Shown here one piece after another: positions 8,368 through 16,737 of a DNA stretch of 64,000 bases. Position 1 is the stretch's first letter; every line of letters begins with the position of its first letter. The translations under genes were made by a program, and so were the position numbers. The notes beneath the pieces were generated by a model. It searched no databases and was not told the DNA's origin. It saw only the letters and a list, made by a program, of their open reading frames with translations. Origin of the DNA: Acidobacteriota bacterium (GTDB lineage Bacteria > Acidobacteriota > Vicinamibacteria > Vicinamibacterales > SCN-69-37); NCBI GenBank assembly GCA_016716905.1, contig JADJUS010000022.1:1537501-1601500 (forward strand), in the 5' to 3' direction.

Positions 8368-9501
8368 TTAGCCGACGAGAATCGGGCTGACGATGTCGAG
8401 GATGTCGGGACCGGTGCCGAGGGCGCGTGCGCTGTCGAGTTCGTCCTTGCGGGCGTAGATGCGCACGGCTTTGAGCGCGAGATTCGCGAAGTTGACCATG
8501 CTGCGCTCCATGGCACGCGTCGGGTCGTCTCGGTACGTGAACTGGTCCTGGCTGTAGAAGCCGCGGTAGCCGCGCACAAAGGTGGTGAAGAGGTAGTCCA
8601 CCGATTCGGGAATCGAAATTGTGCCGAAGATCAGGTCCTGGTCGTTGCGGCCCTGACGCGCATCGTTGATATCGAACTTGTGAATCTCGACGCCCGCGTA
8701 CGCGGCGATGTCGCAGGCTGTGGACGCGGTGGTGCCTTCCATCTTCTGGTGGCCGTAGTCGATCGTCAGTCCGCAGTTGTTGCCGCCGCACGTCGCGTTG
8801 ACGCGTTGCGCGACGAGCACGGCCGAAGCCGCCGTGGGCACAATCATGAACAGTTCGCGCGGCTCGTAAGGCTTCGGTTCGATGGCGAGTTTGATGCCAG
8901 CGGCGAGGCAGGCGTGATTGACGGTGACGAGTGCCTCGGTGAACCACTCAAGCGATTGCAGGTAGTCCACCTGGAAGTGATAGTCGGCGCCATCAGAGCC
9001 CGGCCACACGCTCACCACCGGAATCTTCATGGCCTTGGCGATTTCCACGGCCTTGAGGATCTCGTCGAGCGCCGCGCGCCGCAGTGTGGGATCCGGGTTG
9101 CACGGCCCGCCGAGGCGGAAGATCGGGTTGGTCCACGTGTTGATGTTGCACGCGGGGACGGTCATGCCCAGGTCAGCGAGGAATCCGTTTTGGGCGCGTT
9201 CGATGGCTTGCCAGTCGATGTCGCCGTTGAGCGTCTTTTCGAACACGCTCTGGTGGATCTCGATGGCGTCGATGCCCGCGGCCTTGGTACGGCGGCACTG
9301 GCCCTCGAAAGTGTTGCCAAAGTCTGCGTTGTCAGAGTTGTACCCGGGCGGGGCAAACCGATCGCAGAAGTCACCGGCTGACCAGTGACCGACGCTGTGG
9401 CGAATGTCCATCGCCTTCAGGAACTCAAGGGAGCGCGCACGGTCGAGCGGGCCGGACTGGGCAAGGGCAAACGCGATCTGGTCATTGGTGAAACGAGTCA
9501 T
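8368..9501 (-). CDS. Xylose-isomerase-like TIM-barrel protein, probable sugar isomerase
   Basis: A 377-residue protein with the features of the AP-endonuclease-2/xylose isomerase barrel: PVVSVWPGSDGADYHFQ, IEPKPYEPRELFMI (metal-ligand Glu about residue 205), LTIDYGHQKMEG and EIHKFDINDARQG align by eye with the xylose isomerase metal motifs (WGGREG, IEPKP, NHA, DANRG). It is seven bases upstream of araB and no araA-like gene is present, so it is the obvious candidate for making L-ribulose from L-arabinose, or a related ketose from another pentose. It shows no signal peptide. Family membership is clear; the substrate is inferred from position only. Confidence 0.82.
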   Translation of the reverse strand: MTRFTNDQIAFALAQSGPLDRARSLEFLKAMDIRHSVGHWSAGDFCDRFAPPGYNSDNADFGNTFEGQCRRTKAAGIDAIEIHQSVFEKTLNGDIDWQAIERAQNGFLADLGMTVPACNINTWTNPIFRLGGPCNPDPTLRRAALDEILKAVEIAKAMKIPVVSVWPGSDGADYHFQVDYLQSLEWFTEALVTVNHACLAAGIKLAIEPKPYEPRELFMIVPTAASAVLVAQRVNATCGGNNCGLTIDYGHQKMEGTTASTACDIAAYAGVEIHKFDINDARQGRNDQDLIFGTISIPESVDYLFTTFVRGYRGFYSQDQFTYRDDPTRAMERSMVNFANLALKAVRIYARKDELDSARALGTGPDILDIVSPILVG

Positions 9502-9512
9502 CTCTGGTCCTT

Positions 9513-10505
9513 TTACCAGCCCGCATGGATGTGCGGGCGAATGTGTTCATCGTACACCGCGCGGGCGGCGGTCATGGTGGCGGCGTCGAGTGGCAGTACA
9601 TCCGCCGCGGCGCAATTGTGGCGCGCCTGGTCGGGCGTGCGGGCGCCGGGGATGACGACGGTCACTGCGTCCCACATCAGAATCCAGCGGAGAGCGAACT
9701 GGGCGAGCGTGGCGCCACCGGGCACGAGCGGTCGCAGGGCTTCGACGGCAGCCAGGCCGACGTCGTACGGCACGCCGGAAAATGTCTCGCCCTTATCGAA
9801 CTGCTCGCCGTTCCTGTTGAACTGGCGATGGTCATCGGCAGCGAACGTCGAGGCCGCTGACAGTTTTCCGGTCAGTAACCCGCTCGCCAGCGGCACGCGA
9901 GCAATGATCCCCACCTTGCGCGTCACGGCTTCCTGGAACAGCGCCTCTGCCGGCTTCATCCGGAACAGGTTGAAGATGATCTGGATGGACTGCACGTTCG
10001 GATGCGCCAGAGCCCGTTGCGCGTCGTCTACGGTTTCCACACTCACGCCGTAGTACCGGATCTTCCCTGCAGCCACCAGGTTGTCGAGGACACCGAACAC
10101 TTCAACGCTGTCGTACACGGCCGGATGCGGACAATGCAGCTGGAGCAGATCGATCGCGTCCACCTCGAGGTTTCGCAGACTCTGGTCTACCCACGCGGTC
10201 AGGTTGGCGCGTGAGTAACCCTCCGGCGTCTGCGTGGGCAACTTACGGCCGGCCTTGGTCGCCACCCAGAGCCGTTCGCCCGGCCGCTCGCGCCGCAATC
10301 GCGCCACCAGTCGCTCACTGCGGCCATCACCATAGACGTCCGCGGTATCGATGAAGTTGACGCCAGCATCCACGGCGGCGTGCAGAGTCCGCATCGACTC
10401 TTCATCATCGACGGCCCCCCACGATCCCCCGATCGCCCACGCGCCGAACCCAATCGGCGCCAGCGTCATGTCAGTGCGCCCGAGTCGGCGCCGAGTCAAT
10501 TCCAC
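9513..10505 (-). CDS. Aldo/keto reductase
   Basis: NAD(P)H-dependent reductase or dehydrogenase of the AKR superfamily, cytosolic. The catalytic tetrad is complete: D53 and Y58 (FIDTADVYGDG), K84 (VATKAGRK) and H124 (LQLHCPHP). Later segments (VIPGARTPDQARHN) match the cofactor phosphate-binding loop. GTG 10505 is chosen (VELTRRRLGRTDM, the usual AKR opening); a TTG at 10514 would add three residues. It is 11 bases upstream of the isomerase gene and so leads the sugar operon. Its start codon abuts a tandem AGTTCCC run, which on this strand gives several GGGAAGT or AGGAAGT copies that could act as ribosome-binding site. Possible role: oxidising or reducing the pentose or a sugar acid. Confidence 0.9.
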   Translation of the reverse strand: MELTRRRLGRTDMTLAPIGFGAWAIGGSWGAVDDEESMRTLHAAVDAGVNFIDTADVYGDGRSERLVARLRRERPGERLWVATKAGRKLPTQTPEGYSRANLTAWVDQSLRNLEVDAIDLLQLHCPHPAVYDSVEVFGVLDNLVAAGKIRYYGVSVETVDDAQRALAHPNVQSIQIIFNLFRMKPAEALFQEAVTRKVGIIARVPLASGLLTGKLSAASTFAADDHRQFNRNGEQFDKGETFSGVPYDVGLAAVEALRPLVPGGATLAQFALRWILMWDAVTVVIPGARTPDQARHNCAAADVLPLDAATMTAARAVYDEHIRPHIHAGW

Positions 10506-10569
10506 ACTTCCCAAGTTCCCAACTTCCTAATTTCCTAAGTTCCCCAGTTCCTAACTTCCCCAGTTCCTA
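10506..10569. repeat. Tandem run of a degenerate AGTTCCC unit
   Basis: About eight imperfect copies of (A)(A)GTTCCC or CTTCCTAA units fill the whole gap between the AKR start and the esterase stop; the esterase TAG is itself within the run. Similar text occurs at 40250-40322 and a related GTTCCGCCA run at 19841-19914. Confidence 0.8.
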
Positions 10570-11226
10570 AGTGACAGCGCCGAGAAATGAACCAGCGGCG
10601 GTCCGAAACTCCTCAGTCCACTCATGCCCGCCCTTGAACCGCACCACGGAATGCTCTACACCGCGGGCGGCCAGGAACGCCTCGTCCTGCTCCACCTTGT
10701 CGCTCGAGTACCACTGCTCCAGGTGCCCCACGCCAATCAGGACCTTCGGCCAGGGGTGGCGATGGGCGACGTCGGTTCTCAGTTCGGGCGGGATGTCGCC
10801 CGCGAGCGCGATGATGCCAGCCACGGGCCGCGCGCCCAGCAGCGCCGCGCGATACGCCATGGCGACGCCTTGCGAAAAACCCACGAAAACAAGTGCTCGG
10901 GTGCTGGGTGCTGCCGTGCTGATGTGCTGAATGGCTGAATTCACGTACGCGATGTTGTCGGCGATGGCCTGCTCGCGGTCCTCGCGCGTCATCCAGTTCG
11001 CCACCACCTTCGCGTCGCCGCGTGTGTAGAACCGATTGAGCGCCTGAATCGACACGCGCGTCCACTGGTCCGCGCCTGGAATGCGGCGCAACTCCTCGAG
11101 CATGTCCTCGGCCGACTGGCCGTAGCCGTGGAAAGCCACAAGCACACGCGAAGAAACGGCCGCGCCCTCATCGTTGTCGATGAGGACGCGGCCGTGGACT
11201 GTTGCAGGAACGAGCTCCGTGATCAC
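10567..11226 (-). CDS. Alpha/beta hydrolase, phospholipase/carboxylesterase type
   Basis: A 219-residue soluble esterase. The oxyanion strand is AFHGYGQSAEDM (about 31-42), the nucleophile elbow GFSQG puts Ser at 118, and the catalytic His is in GGHEW (201); the acid is probably one of the Asp residues in SSDKVEQDE. The overall pattern matches the YpfH/Lysophospholipase family of short-chain esterases. No signal peptide is seen. Its ATG overlaps the stop of the large propeller gene (11223-11226, ATGA), so the two are cotranslated; perhaps it acts on products released by that secreted protein, but nothing proves this. Substrate unknown. Confidence 0.85.
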   Translation of the reverse strand: MITELVPATVHGRVLIDNDEGAAVSSRVLVAFHGYGQSAEDMLEELRRIPGADQWTRVSIQALNRFYTRGDAKVVANWMTREDREQAIADNIAYVNSAIQHISTAAPSTRALVFVGFSQGVAMAYRAALLGARPVAGIIALAGDIPPELRTDVAHRHPWPKVLIGVGHLEQWYSSDKVEQDEAFLAARGVEHSVVRFKGGHEWTEEFRTAAGSFLGAVT

Positions 11227-14200
11227 TTCACGGCCGGAGGAACCGTCAGTGTCACGCCGTTCTTCGCCAGCGCCTGGCTGAGCGACGTCGCCCTGGCCAG
11301 GAACGCATTGAGTTCAACAATCGCCTTCGGCAGCGTCAGGCGAACGTCCGCGTACTGATTCATCAGCGAGGTGCTGGGCATGTCGTAAAACGACATGATC
11401 TGGCCCTTCACGTTGCCCGCCTTGCCGACGATGTCGGGCGAGTTGGCGGGGGCGCCGCCGCCACCACCGCGGCCACCGCCGGGCGCGCCAATTGCCGGAG
11501 GCACACCGAACTTGACGCGCACGGTGTCCCATTCCTTCTGCACCGCCGCAAACTGCGTCTTGACCGCGTCAGGCACATTGGCCATGCCGGAGATCTTGCC
11601 GGCCAGGTCGGTCATCTGCGTATGCAGCGGCATGACGGCGCGCGCCGCTTCCACACCGCGCGTCTGCATCTGATGCAGATCCATCACGATGTCGTAGTAA
11701 CGCTTGCGCTGGGTGTCGCTGAGCTGGTTGGCCGGGTCAAGCACCACGCGCATGGGTTTGGTGCCCACCGACTTGCCGTCAACGAGGAGCGACACGTTGA
11801 ACGTGCCTGGCAACACCAGGGGCCCCTGGTTCGCGCCACCGCCACCGAAGCCGCCACCACCACCGCCGCAGGGGTTGGTGGGATCAACGCCTGAGGGTGG
11901 CTGGGGCGCCGGCACTCCGGGCACTGCGCCACCGCCGCCCGCACGTCCACCCGGTCCGCCGCCCTGACGACCGCCGCCAGGCGCGCCACCCGGAGCCGTC
12001 ACCACCGTCGGCGCCGGGTCCACCCGCATGTCCCAGCACACGCTCTGGATGCCCGCCACGTTGCGCGCGGCTGGAATCGCAATGGTGCGAACGTCTTTGC
12101 CAAGCGCGTCAGTGATCTTCAATGACAACGCGCCCACGGGCTTCTTCAGGTGGAACTGAATCACCGCGTCGGTCGGCGGATTCTCACCGGCGAAGAAGTG
12201 ATGACCCCAGAACTCGTCGTTCTGATGGTCCTTCGAACGCCACTGCAGCGCCGGGCCGATGGAGAACAACGTGGCATCAGACGCGGAAGCCTGCGTTGCC
12301 GCGAATTCCTGGATGGGTTCGAGGTGATCGAGAATCCAGATCGACCGGCCGTGCGTGGCCAGAATCATCGCGTTGTCGCGCGGGTGAATCGTGATCTCGT
12401 CGATGCGCACCGTCGGAAGGTTGCCCTTGATCCGGCGCCAGCTCTTGCCGCGATCCAGCGAAGCGAACAGACCCGTCTCGGTGCCGATGTACAGCACATC
12501 GGCGTTCTTCGTGTCTTCGGTCAGCGTCTTCACCACTTCGGTGCTGAGGTTGGCGTTCACGGATCGGAACGTGGCGCCAAAGTCGTTGCTCACCCACATG
12601 TAGGTCTTGAAGTCGTTCAGCCGATGCGCGTCCACGGTGACGTAGACCGTGCCGGCATCAAACCGCGACGGCACCACTTCCGACACCCACGCACCCGCCG
12701 GGAAGCCGGGAATGTTCGCCGTGACGCGCGTCCACGTCTTGCCCGCATCCTTCGACACACTCACCACACCGTCGTCTGTGCCGGTGTAATAGACGCCGGC
12801 CTGCTTCGGTGATTCGGCGAGCGACACAATCGTGCCCCACGACACGATGCCGTCGTTGCGCGCGATGCGGATTTCGTTGCCGCGCAGGCCCATGATGGCA
12901 ATCTCGTTCCTGTCGGCATTCATCGTCAGGTCAGGACTGATGACCGACCATGAGTCGCCACGGTCACTGGACTTGAAGACCTTGTTGGCCGCCGCAAGGA
13001 TCGTCCCGTTCTCGTTGGGCGAGAGGATGAGCGCGGTGTCCCAGTTGAACCGGAACGGCAGCGCGCCGTCAGCCGCCGGCGGATCGGTGTTCGCAAACGT
13101 CGGGCGGATGTTGCGGGATTCACCCGTCTCTGCGTTCTTGCGCTGGATGTTGCCGTCCTGCGATTCGCTGTAGACGATGTTGGGGTTGAGGGGATCAACG
13201 AGCACCACGAAGCCGTCGCCGCCCTGCACCTGATAGAAGTCGCTGTTGAGGATGCCGCGCGTAAAGCGCGTGGCACTTGGTCCGCACCAGTTGTAGTTGT
13301 CCTGCAGGCCGCCGCACACGTTGTAAGGCGTGGCCATGTCCACACTCACGTGGTAGTAGAGCGCCAGCGGCAGGTTGTTGTGCTGGAACCACGTCTTGCT
13401 CATGTCGTAGGAAATCGCGACGCCACCGTCGCCACCGATCAGGATGTGGTTGGGGTTCGCCGGATTGATCCAGATTGCATGGATGTCGTCGTGGATGGCC
13501 TGCGCCGCGTCGGTCTGGAATGTGCGGCCGCCGTCGATGCTCATCTGCATCCCGACGCCGCCCATGTAGATGCGGTCGGGGTTGCTGGGATCGATCCGCA
13601 GCTGGCTGAAATACATCGGCCGCGGATTGACGTTGCTCACCTGCTTCCACGACGCACCGCCGTCGTCGGACCGATAGAGACCTGTCGGATTCGAACTGGC
13701 CGCCGGCGCCGGAGCGCCCGCCGCACCAGCCGCGCCGCCTGCGCCTGCACCCGCGCCACGGCCACCGCCGCGGCCGCCATCACCGGCACCGGCCGGGCCC
13801 TGGCCCTCAACGAGCGCGTACACGATGTTGGCTGACGCGCGATACGCGTCCACGGCGATACGGCCCATCGGGCCCGTCGGCAGTCCGCCTTCAACGCGAG
13901 CCCAGGTCTCGCCGCCGTCGGTGGACTTGAACACGCCGCTGCCGGGACCGCCGCCGTTCATGCAGCACTGCGAACGGCGCCGCTGATACATGGTGGCGAA
14001 CATGATATTGGGATTGGCATCGGCGATGACCAGGTCGTTGGCGCCGGTGTCGGCATCACCTTTGAGCACGAGCTTCCACGTGGCGCCACCATCGGTGGTC
14101 TTGTAGACGCCGCGGTCACCGCCGGGGCCCCAGAGCGAGCCCGTGGCCGCCACGAACACGACGTTGTCGTTGGTGGGGTGCATCACGATGCGGTTGATGT

Positions 14201-14648
14201 GGTACGAGGTGGGCAGGCCCATGTGCTTCCAGGTCTGGCCACCGTCGATGGACTTGTAGACGCCGTTGCCCCACGACGTGCTCTGGCGGTTGTTCGACTC
14301 GCCGGTGCCAATCCAGACCAGATCCGGATTCGACTGCGAAACCGCGACGTCTCCGATGGACATCAGGCCCTGATCCTGGAACTGGGCTTCGTAGGTGGCA
14401 CCATTGCTGGTGGTTTTCCACACGCCGCCATGGGCCGTGGCGACGTAGTAGATCGCCGGATTCTTTTCGTACACCGCCAGATCCGAAATGCGGCCCGACA
14501 TGGTGGCCGGTCCAATCGACCTGAAGTGCAGGCTGTCGAGCGGGTCAGCCGGGGCGGACTGCGCCGTCAACTGCCCACCAATGGAACCCGAAAACGCCAC
14601 GCCGAGAACCAGCGCGGACAACCCAACGAATCGAAGATGCCTCAACAT
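11223..14648 (-). CDS. Secreted giant BNR/sortilin-type beta-propeller protein
   Basis: An exported protein of 1141 residues with a signal peptide (hydrophobic GLSALVLGVAFSG, cleavage near LTAQS). Residues about 40-800 are a chain of BNR/VPS10-like blades, each with the Asp-box text S.DGG.TW or DGGATWK (for example SIDGGQTWKHMG, TTDGGATWKLV, SKDAGKTWTRV, SLDRGKSWRRIKG), the fold of sialidases and sortilin. The C-terminal 300 residues are a separate domain with Gly/Ala/Pro-rich linkers (GGGRQGGGPGG). A further Gly/Ala-rich insert lies at about 280-310. Proteins of this layout are annotated as glycosyl hydrolase-like or VPS10 proteins and are abundant in Acidobacteriota; no catalytic activity is certain. 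Shine-Dalgarno GGAGG precedes ATG 14648. Confidence 0.85.
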   Translation of the reverse strand: MLRHLRFVGLSALVLGVAFSGSIGGQLTAQSAPADPLDSLHFRSIGPATMSGRISDLAVYEKNPAIYYVATAHGGVWKTTSNGATYEAQFQDQGLMSIGDVAVSQSNPDLVWIGTGESNNRQSTSWGNGVYKSIDGGQTWKHMGLPTSYHINRIVMHPTNDNVVFVAATGSLWGPGGDRGVYKTTDGGATWKLVLKGDADTGANDLVIADANPNIMFATMYQRRRSQCCMNGGGPGSGVFKSTDGGETWARVEGGLPTGPMGRIAVDAYRASANIVYALVEGQGPAGAGDGGRGGGRGAGAGAGGAAGAAGAPAPAASSNPTGLYRSDDGGASWKQVSNVNPRPMYFSQLRIDPSNPDRIYMGGVGMQMSIDGGRTFQTDAAQAIHDDIHAIWINPANPNHILIGGDGGVAISYDMSKTWFQHNNLPLALYYHVSVDMATPYNVCGGLQDNYNWCGPSATRFTRGILNSDFYQVQGGDGFVVLVDPLNPNIVYSESQDGNIQRKNAETGESRNIRPTFANTDPPAADGALPFRFNWDTALILSPNENGTILAAANKVFKSSDRGDSWSVISPDLTMNADRNEIAIMGLRGNEIRIARNDGIVSWGTIVSLAESPKQAGVYYTGTDDGVVSVSKDAGKTWTRVTANIPGFPAGAWVSEVVPSRFDAGTVYVTVDAHRLNDFKTYMWVSNDFGATFRSVNANLSTEVVKTLTEDTKNADVLYIGTETGLFASLDRGKSWRRIKGNLPTVRIDEITIHPRDNAMILATHGRSIWILDHLEPIQEFAATQASASDATLFSIGPALQWRSKDHQNDEFWGHHFFAGENPPTDAVIQFHLKKPVGALSLKITDALGKDVRTIAIPAARNVAGIQSVCWDMRVDPAPTVVTAPGGAPGGGRQGGGPGGRAGGGGAVPGVPAPQPPSGVDPTNPCGGGGGGFGGGGANQGPLVLPGTFNVSLLVDGKSVGTKPMRVVLDPANQLSDTQRKRYYDIVMDLHQMQTRGVEAARAVMPLHTQMTDLAGKISGMANVPDAVKTQFAAVQKEWDTVRVKFGVPPAIGAPGGGRGGGGGAPANSPDIVGKAGNVKGQIMSFYDMPSTSLMNQYADVRLTLPKAIVELNAFLARATSLSQALAKNGVTLTVPPAVK

Positions 14649-14714
14649 TCAACCTCCAGAACCGGGAGCACGAAAGAGTCAGGATTATAGCCCGGCAGGT
14701 ATGATCGGGGGACC

Positions 14715-16532
14715 ATGACCACCGCCGCCGTGAAGAGCCGCAATCGGGCCGACATCCCAGTGGAATACACCTGGAACCTGGCCGACATTTACCCCGATTG
14801 GCAGGCTTGGGAAGCCGACCGTGGCCAACTTGAGCTCAAGATCGATGAATATGCGGCGCTCAAGGGCACGCTTGGGCAGGGGCCTGAGCAACTGTTGACG
14901 GCCTTCAGGCAAAGTGACGCGCTGGGCAAGCTGGCGCACACGGTGTATTACTTTCCATCGCTCAAGTACGACGAGGACCAGCGCGACAACGACATCAACG
15001 CCAGGCGCCAGACTATCGAGGCGCTGTTTGCCCGGTGGCAGCAGGTCACGTCGTGGTTCAGCCCCGAACTGCTCACCATCCCCCTCGCCACCGTTCGCGG
15101 CTGGATGGAAGCGAATCCGGATCTGGCCCTGTACCGCTTCGCGATAGAAGAGGTGTACCGGCAGCAGGAGCATGTACTGGACGAGGCCGGCGAACGCCTG
15201 TTGTCACTGGCCACTCGGGTGAACGCCGCGCCGAATGAGGCATACAGCGCGTTGTCCACAGCGGACGCGAAGTTCCCGGACGTGACCCTGAGCACGGGCG
15301 AGACGGTCAAGATGTCGTACGGCCAATACCGTGCGGTGCTGGCGGGCAACCGCAATCAGGCCGACCGGCGCCTGGCGTTTCTCGCGCACTACGGCACCTA
15401 CGCGGCCAACATCAACACATACGCCTCGCTGTATCACAGCGTCTGCCAGCGCAACTGGTTCCAGGCGCGCGCCCGGGGCTACGCCAGCAGCCTGGACGCC
15501 GCACTGCACGGCAATGCCATTCCCGCCGCCGTGGTGGAGAACCTCATCGCGGCCGCACGCGCGGGTGTGGAGCCGATGCGCCGGTATCACCGGCTGCGGC
15601 GCGAACGCCTGAAGCTCGAACGTTATTACCCTTACGACTTCTCGATCCCGGTCGTGGAGTGGGATCAGCGCTACGACTACTCCACCGTGGCCTCTCCTAT
15701 CGTGGAGGCGGTGGCGCCGCTTGGCGCCGACTACCAGGCGCGCATGCGCCGCGGATTCTCAGAACGCTGGATCGACGTCTTCGAAAACGACGGCAAACGC
15801 AGCGGCGCCTACTCCGCGAGCGTCTACGGCAAACACCCGTACATGCTGATGAACTGGAACGAAACGCTGGACGACGTGTTCACGATGGCGCATGAGATGG
15901 GCCATTCGATGCACACGATGCTTTCGCACGAAACCCAGCCGTTTGTGTATGCCGACTACACCATCTTCGTGGCCGAAGTGGCGTCCACACTGAACGAAGC
16001 CTTGCTCCTCGATCACATGCTGGAGCGGACCGGAAGTGACGCCGAGCGGTCGGTGCTGCTCCAGCACGCCATCGACAACATCACGAGCACTTTTTACACC
16101 CAGGTCATGTTCGCGGACTTCGAATTGCAGGTCCATCGACGGGTGGAACGCGACGAGCCCGTGACGGCTGACGTGCTCAACGCCGTGTACAAGGAATTGT
16201 GCGAGGCCTACTACGGCGATGCCGTGAGCCTTGAGGAACTGACCCCGATCACCTGGGCCCGGATTCCGCACTTTTACAACTCGCCCTTTTACGTCTACCA
16301 ATACGCCACGTGTTTCGCCTCGGCGGCGAAGTTGTCCAAAACGCTGATGGCCGGCGCCCCTGGTGACCGGGAGGCGGCGCGGACGAGATACATCGAATTG
16401 CTCTCTTCTGGGGGTAATGACCATCCGATGAAGCAGCTCGCCAAGGCCGGAATCGACCTGTCGGAACCGGACACCGTGGCCGCCGTTGTTGAGCAACTCG
16501 ACCGATTGGTGACCCAACTCGAGGGCATCTGA
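14715..16532 (+). CDS. pepF: Oligoendopeptidase F (M3 family zinc peptidase)
   Basis: Cytosolic metallopeptidase that cuts short peptides. The zinc motif HEMGH lies at about residue 393 (TMAHEMGHSMHTMLS) and the third ligand Glu in VAEVASTLNEALL about 25 residues on, the M3 layout. The N-terminal half has the helical PepF domain (LADIYPDWQAWEAD and on). The length of 605 residues is normal. It is divergent from the propeller gene. A TATGAT hexamer at 14700-14705 lies nine bases before ATG 14715, leaving little or no 5' leader. Confidence 0.93.
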   Translation: MTTAAVKSRNRADIPVEYTWNLADIYPDWQAWEADRGQLELKIDEYAALKGTLGQGPEQLLTAFRQSDALGKLAHTVYYFPSLKYDEDQRDNDINARRQTIEALFARWQQVTSWFSPELLTIPLATVRGWMEANPDLALYRFAIEEVYRQQEHVLDEAGERLLSLATRVNAAPNEAYSALSTADAKFPDVTLSTGETVKMSYGQYRAVLAGNRNQADRRLAFLAHYGTYAANINTYASLYHSVCQRNWFQARARGYASSLDAALHGNAIPAAVVENLIAAARAGVEPMRRYHRLRRERLKLERYYPYDFSIPVVEWDQRYDYSTVASPIVEAVAPLGADYQARMRRGFSERWIDVFENDGKRSGAYSASVYGKHPYMLMNWNETLDDVFTMAHEMGHSMHTMLSHETQPFVYADYTIFVAEVASTLNEALLLDHMLERTGSDAERSVLLQHAIDNITSTFYTQVMFADFELQVHRRVERDEPVTADVLNAVYKELCEAYYGDAVSLEELTPITWARIPHFYNSPFYVYQYATCFASAAKLSKTLMAGAPGDREAARTRYIELLSSGGNDHPMKQLAKAGIDLSEPDTVAAVVEQLDRLVTQLEGI

Positions 16533-16737
16533 TCCAAGCCAGCTGCCCTGAGCCTGTCGGAGGTCCACTCTGTTGGATCGCCGGATTCAGGCACCCGGAT
16601 TAACGGGTCGTAGGCCGTTTGCGATGTCCCCCCGAGTACCTGCCGTAACTGGTTGAATCGAAACGGACACGGCGCCTGTACGGGATCGACCGAGTGAGCG
16701 GCCCCAGTACGGCACGGCCTTTCCTTATAGGGAAGGC

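Noticed and set aside
8361..8579. N-terminal extension of araB to 8579
   Set aside because: The 73 extra residues lie antiparallel to nothing but overlap the isomerase gene and lack kinase text; MAERSFTIGL at 8360 is the natural start.
16533..16737. Possible structured RNA or tRNA in the 205-base gap before the DUF349 gene
   Set aside because: No tRNA-like acceptor, D or T arm can be traced. It holds GCCCTGAGCCTGTCGGAGG, which resembles a widespread short repeat, and a small dyad at the end (CCTTTCCTTATAGGGAAGG), but nothing more.
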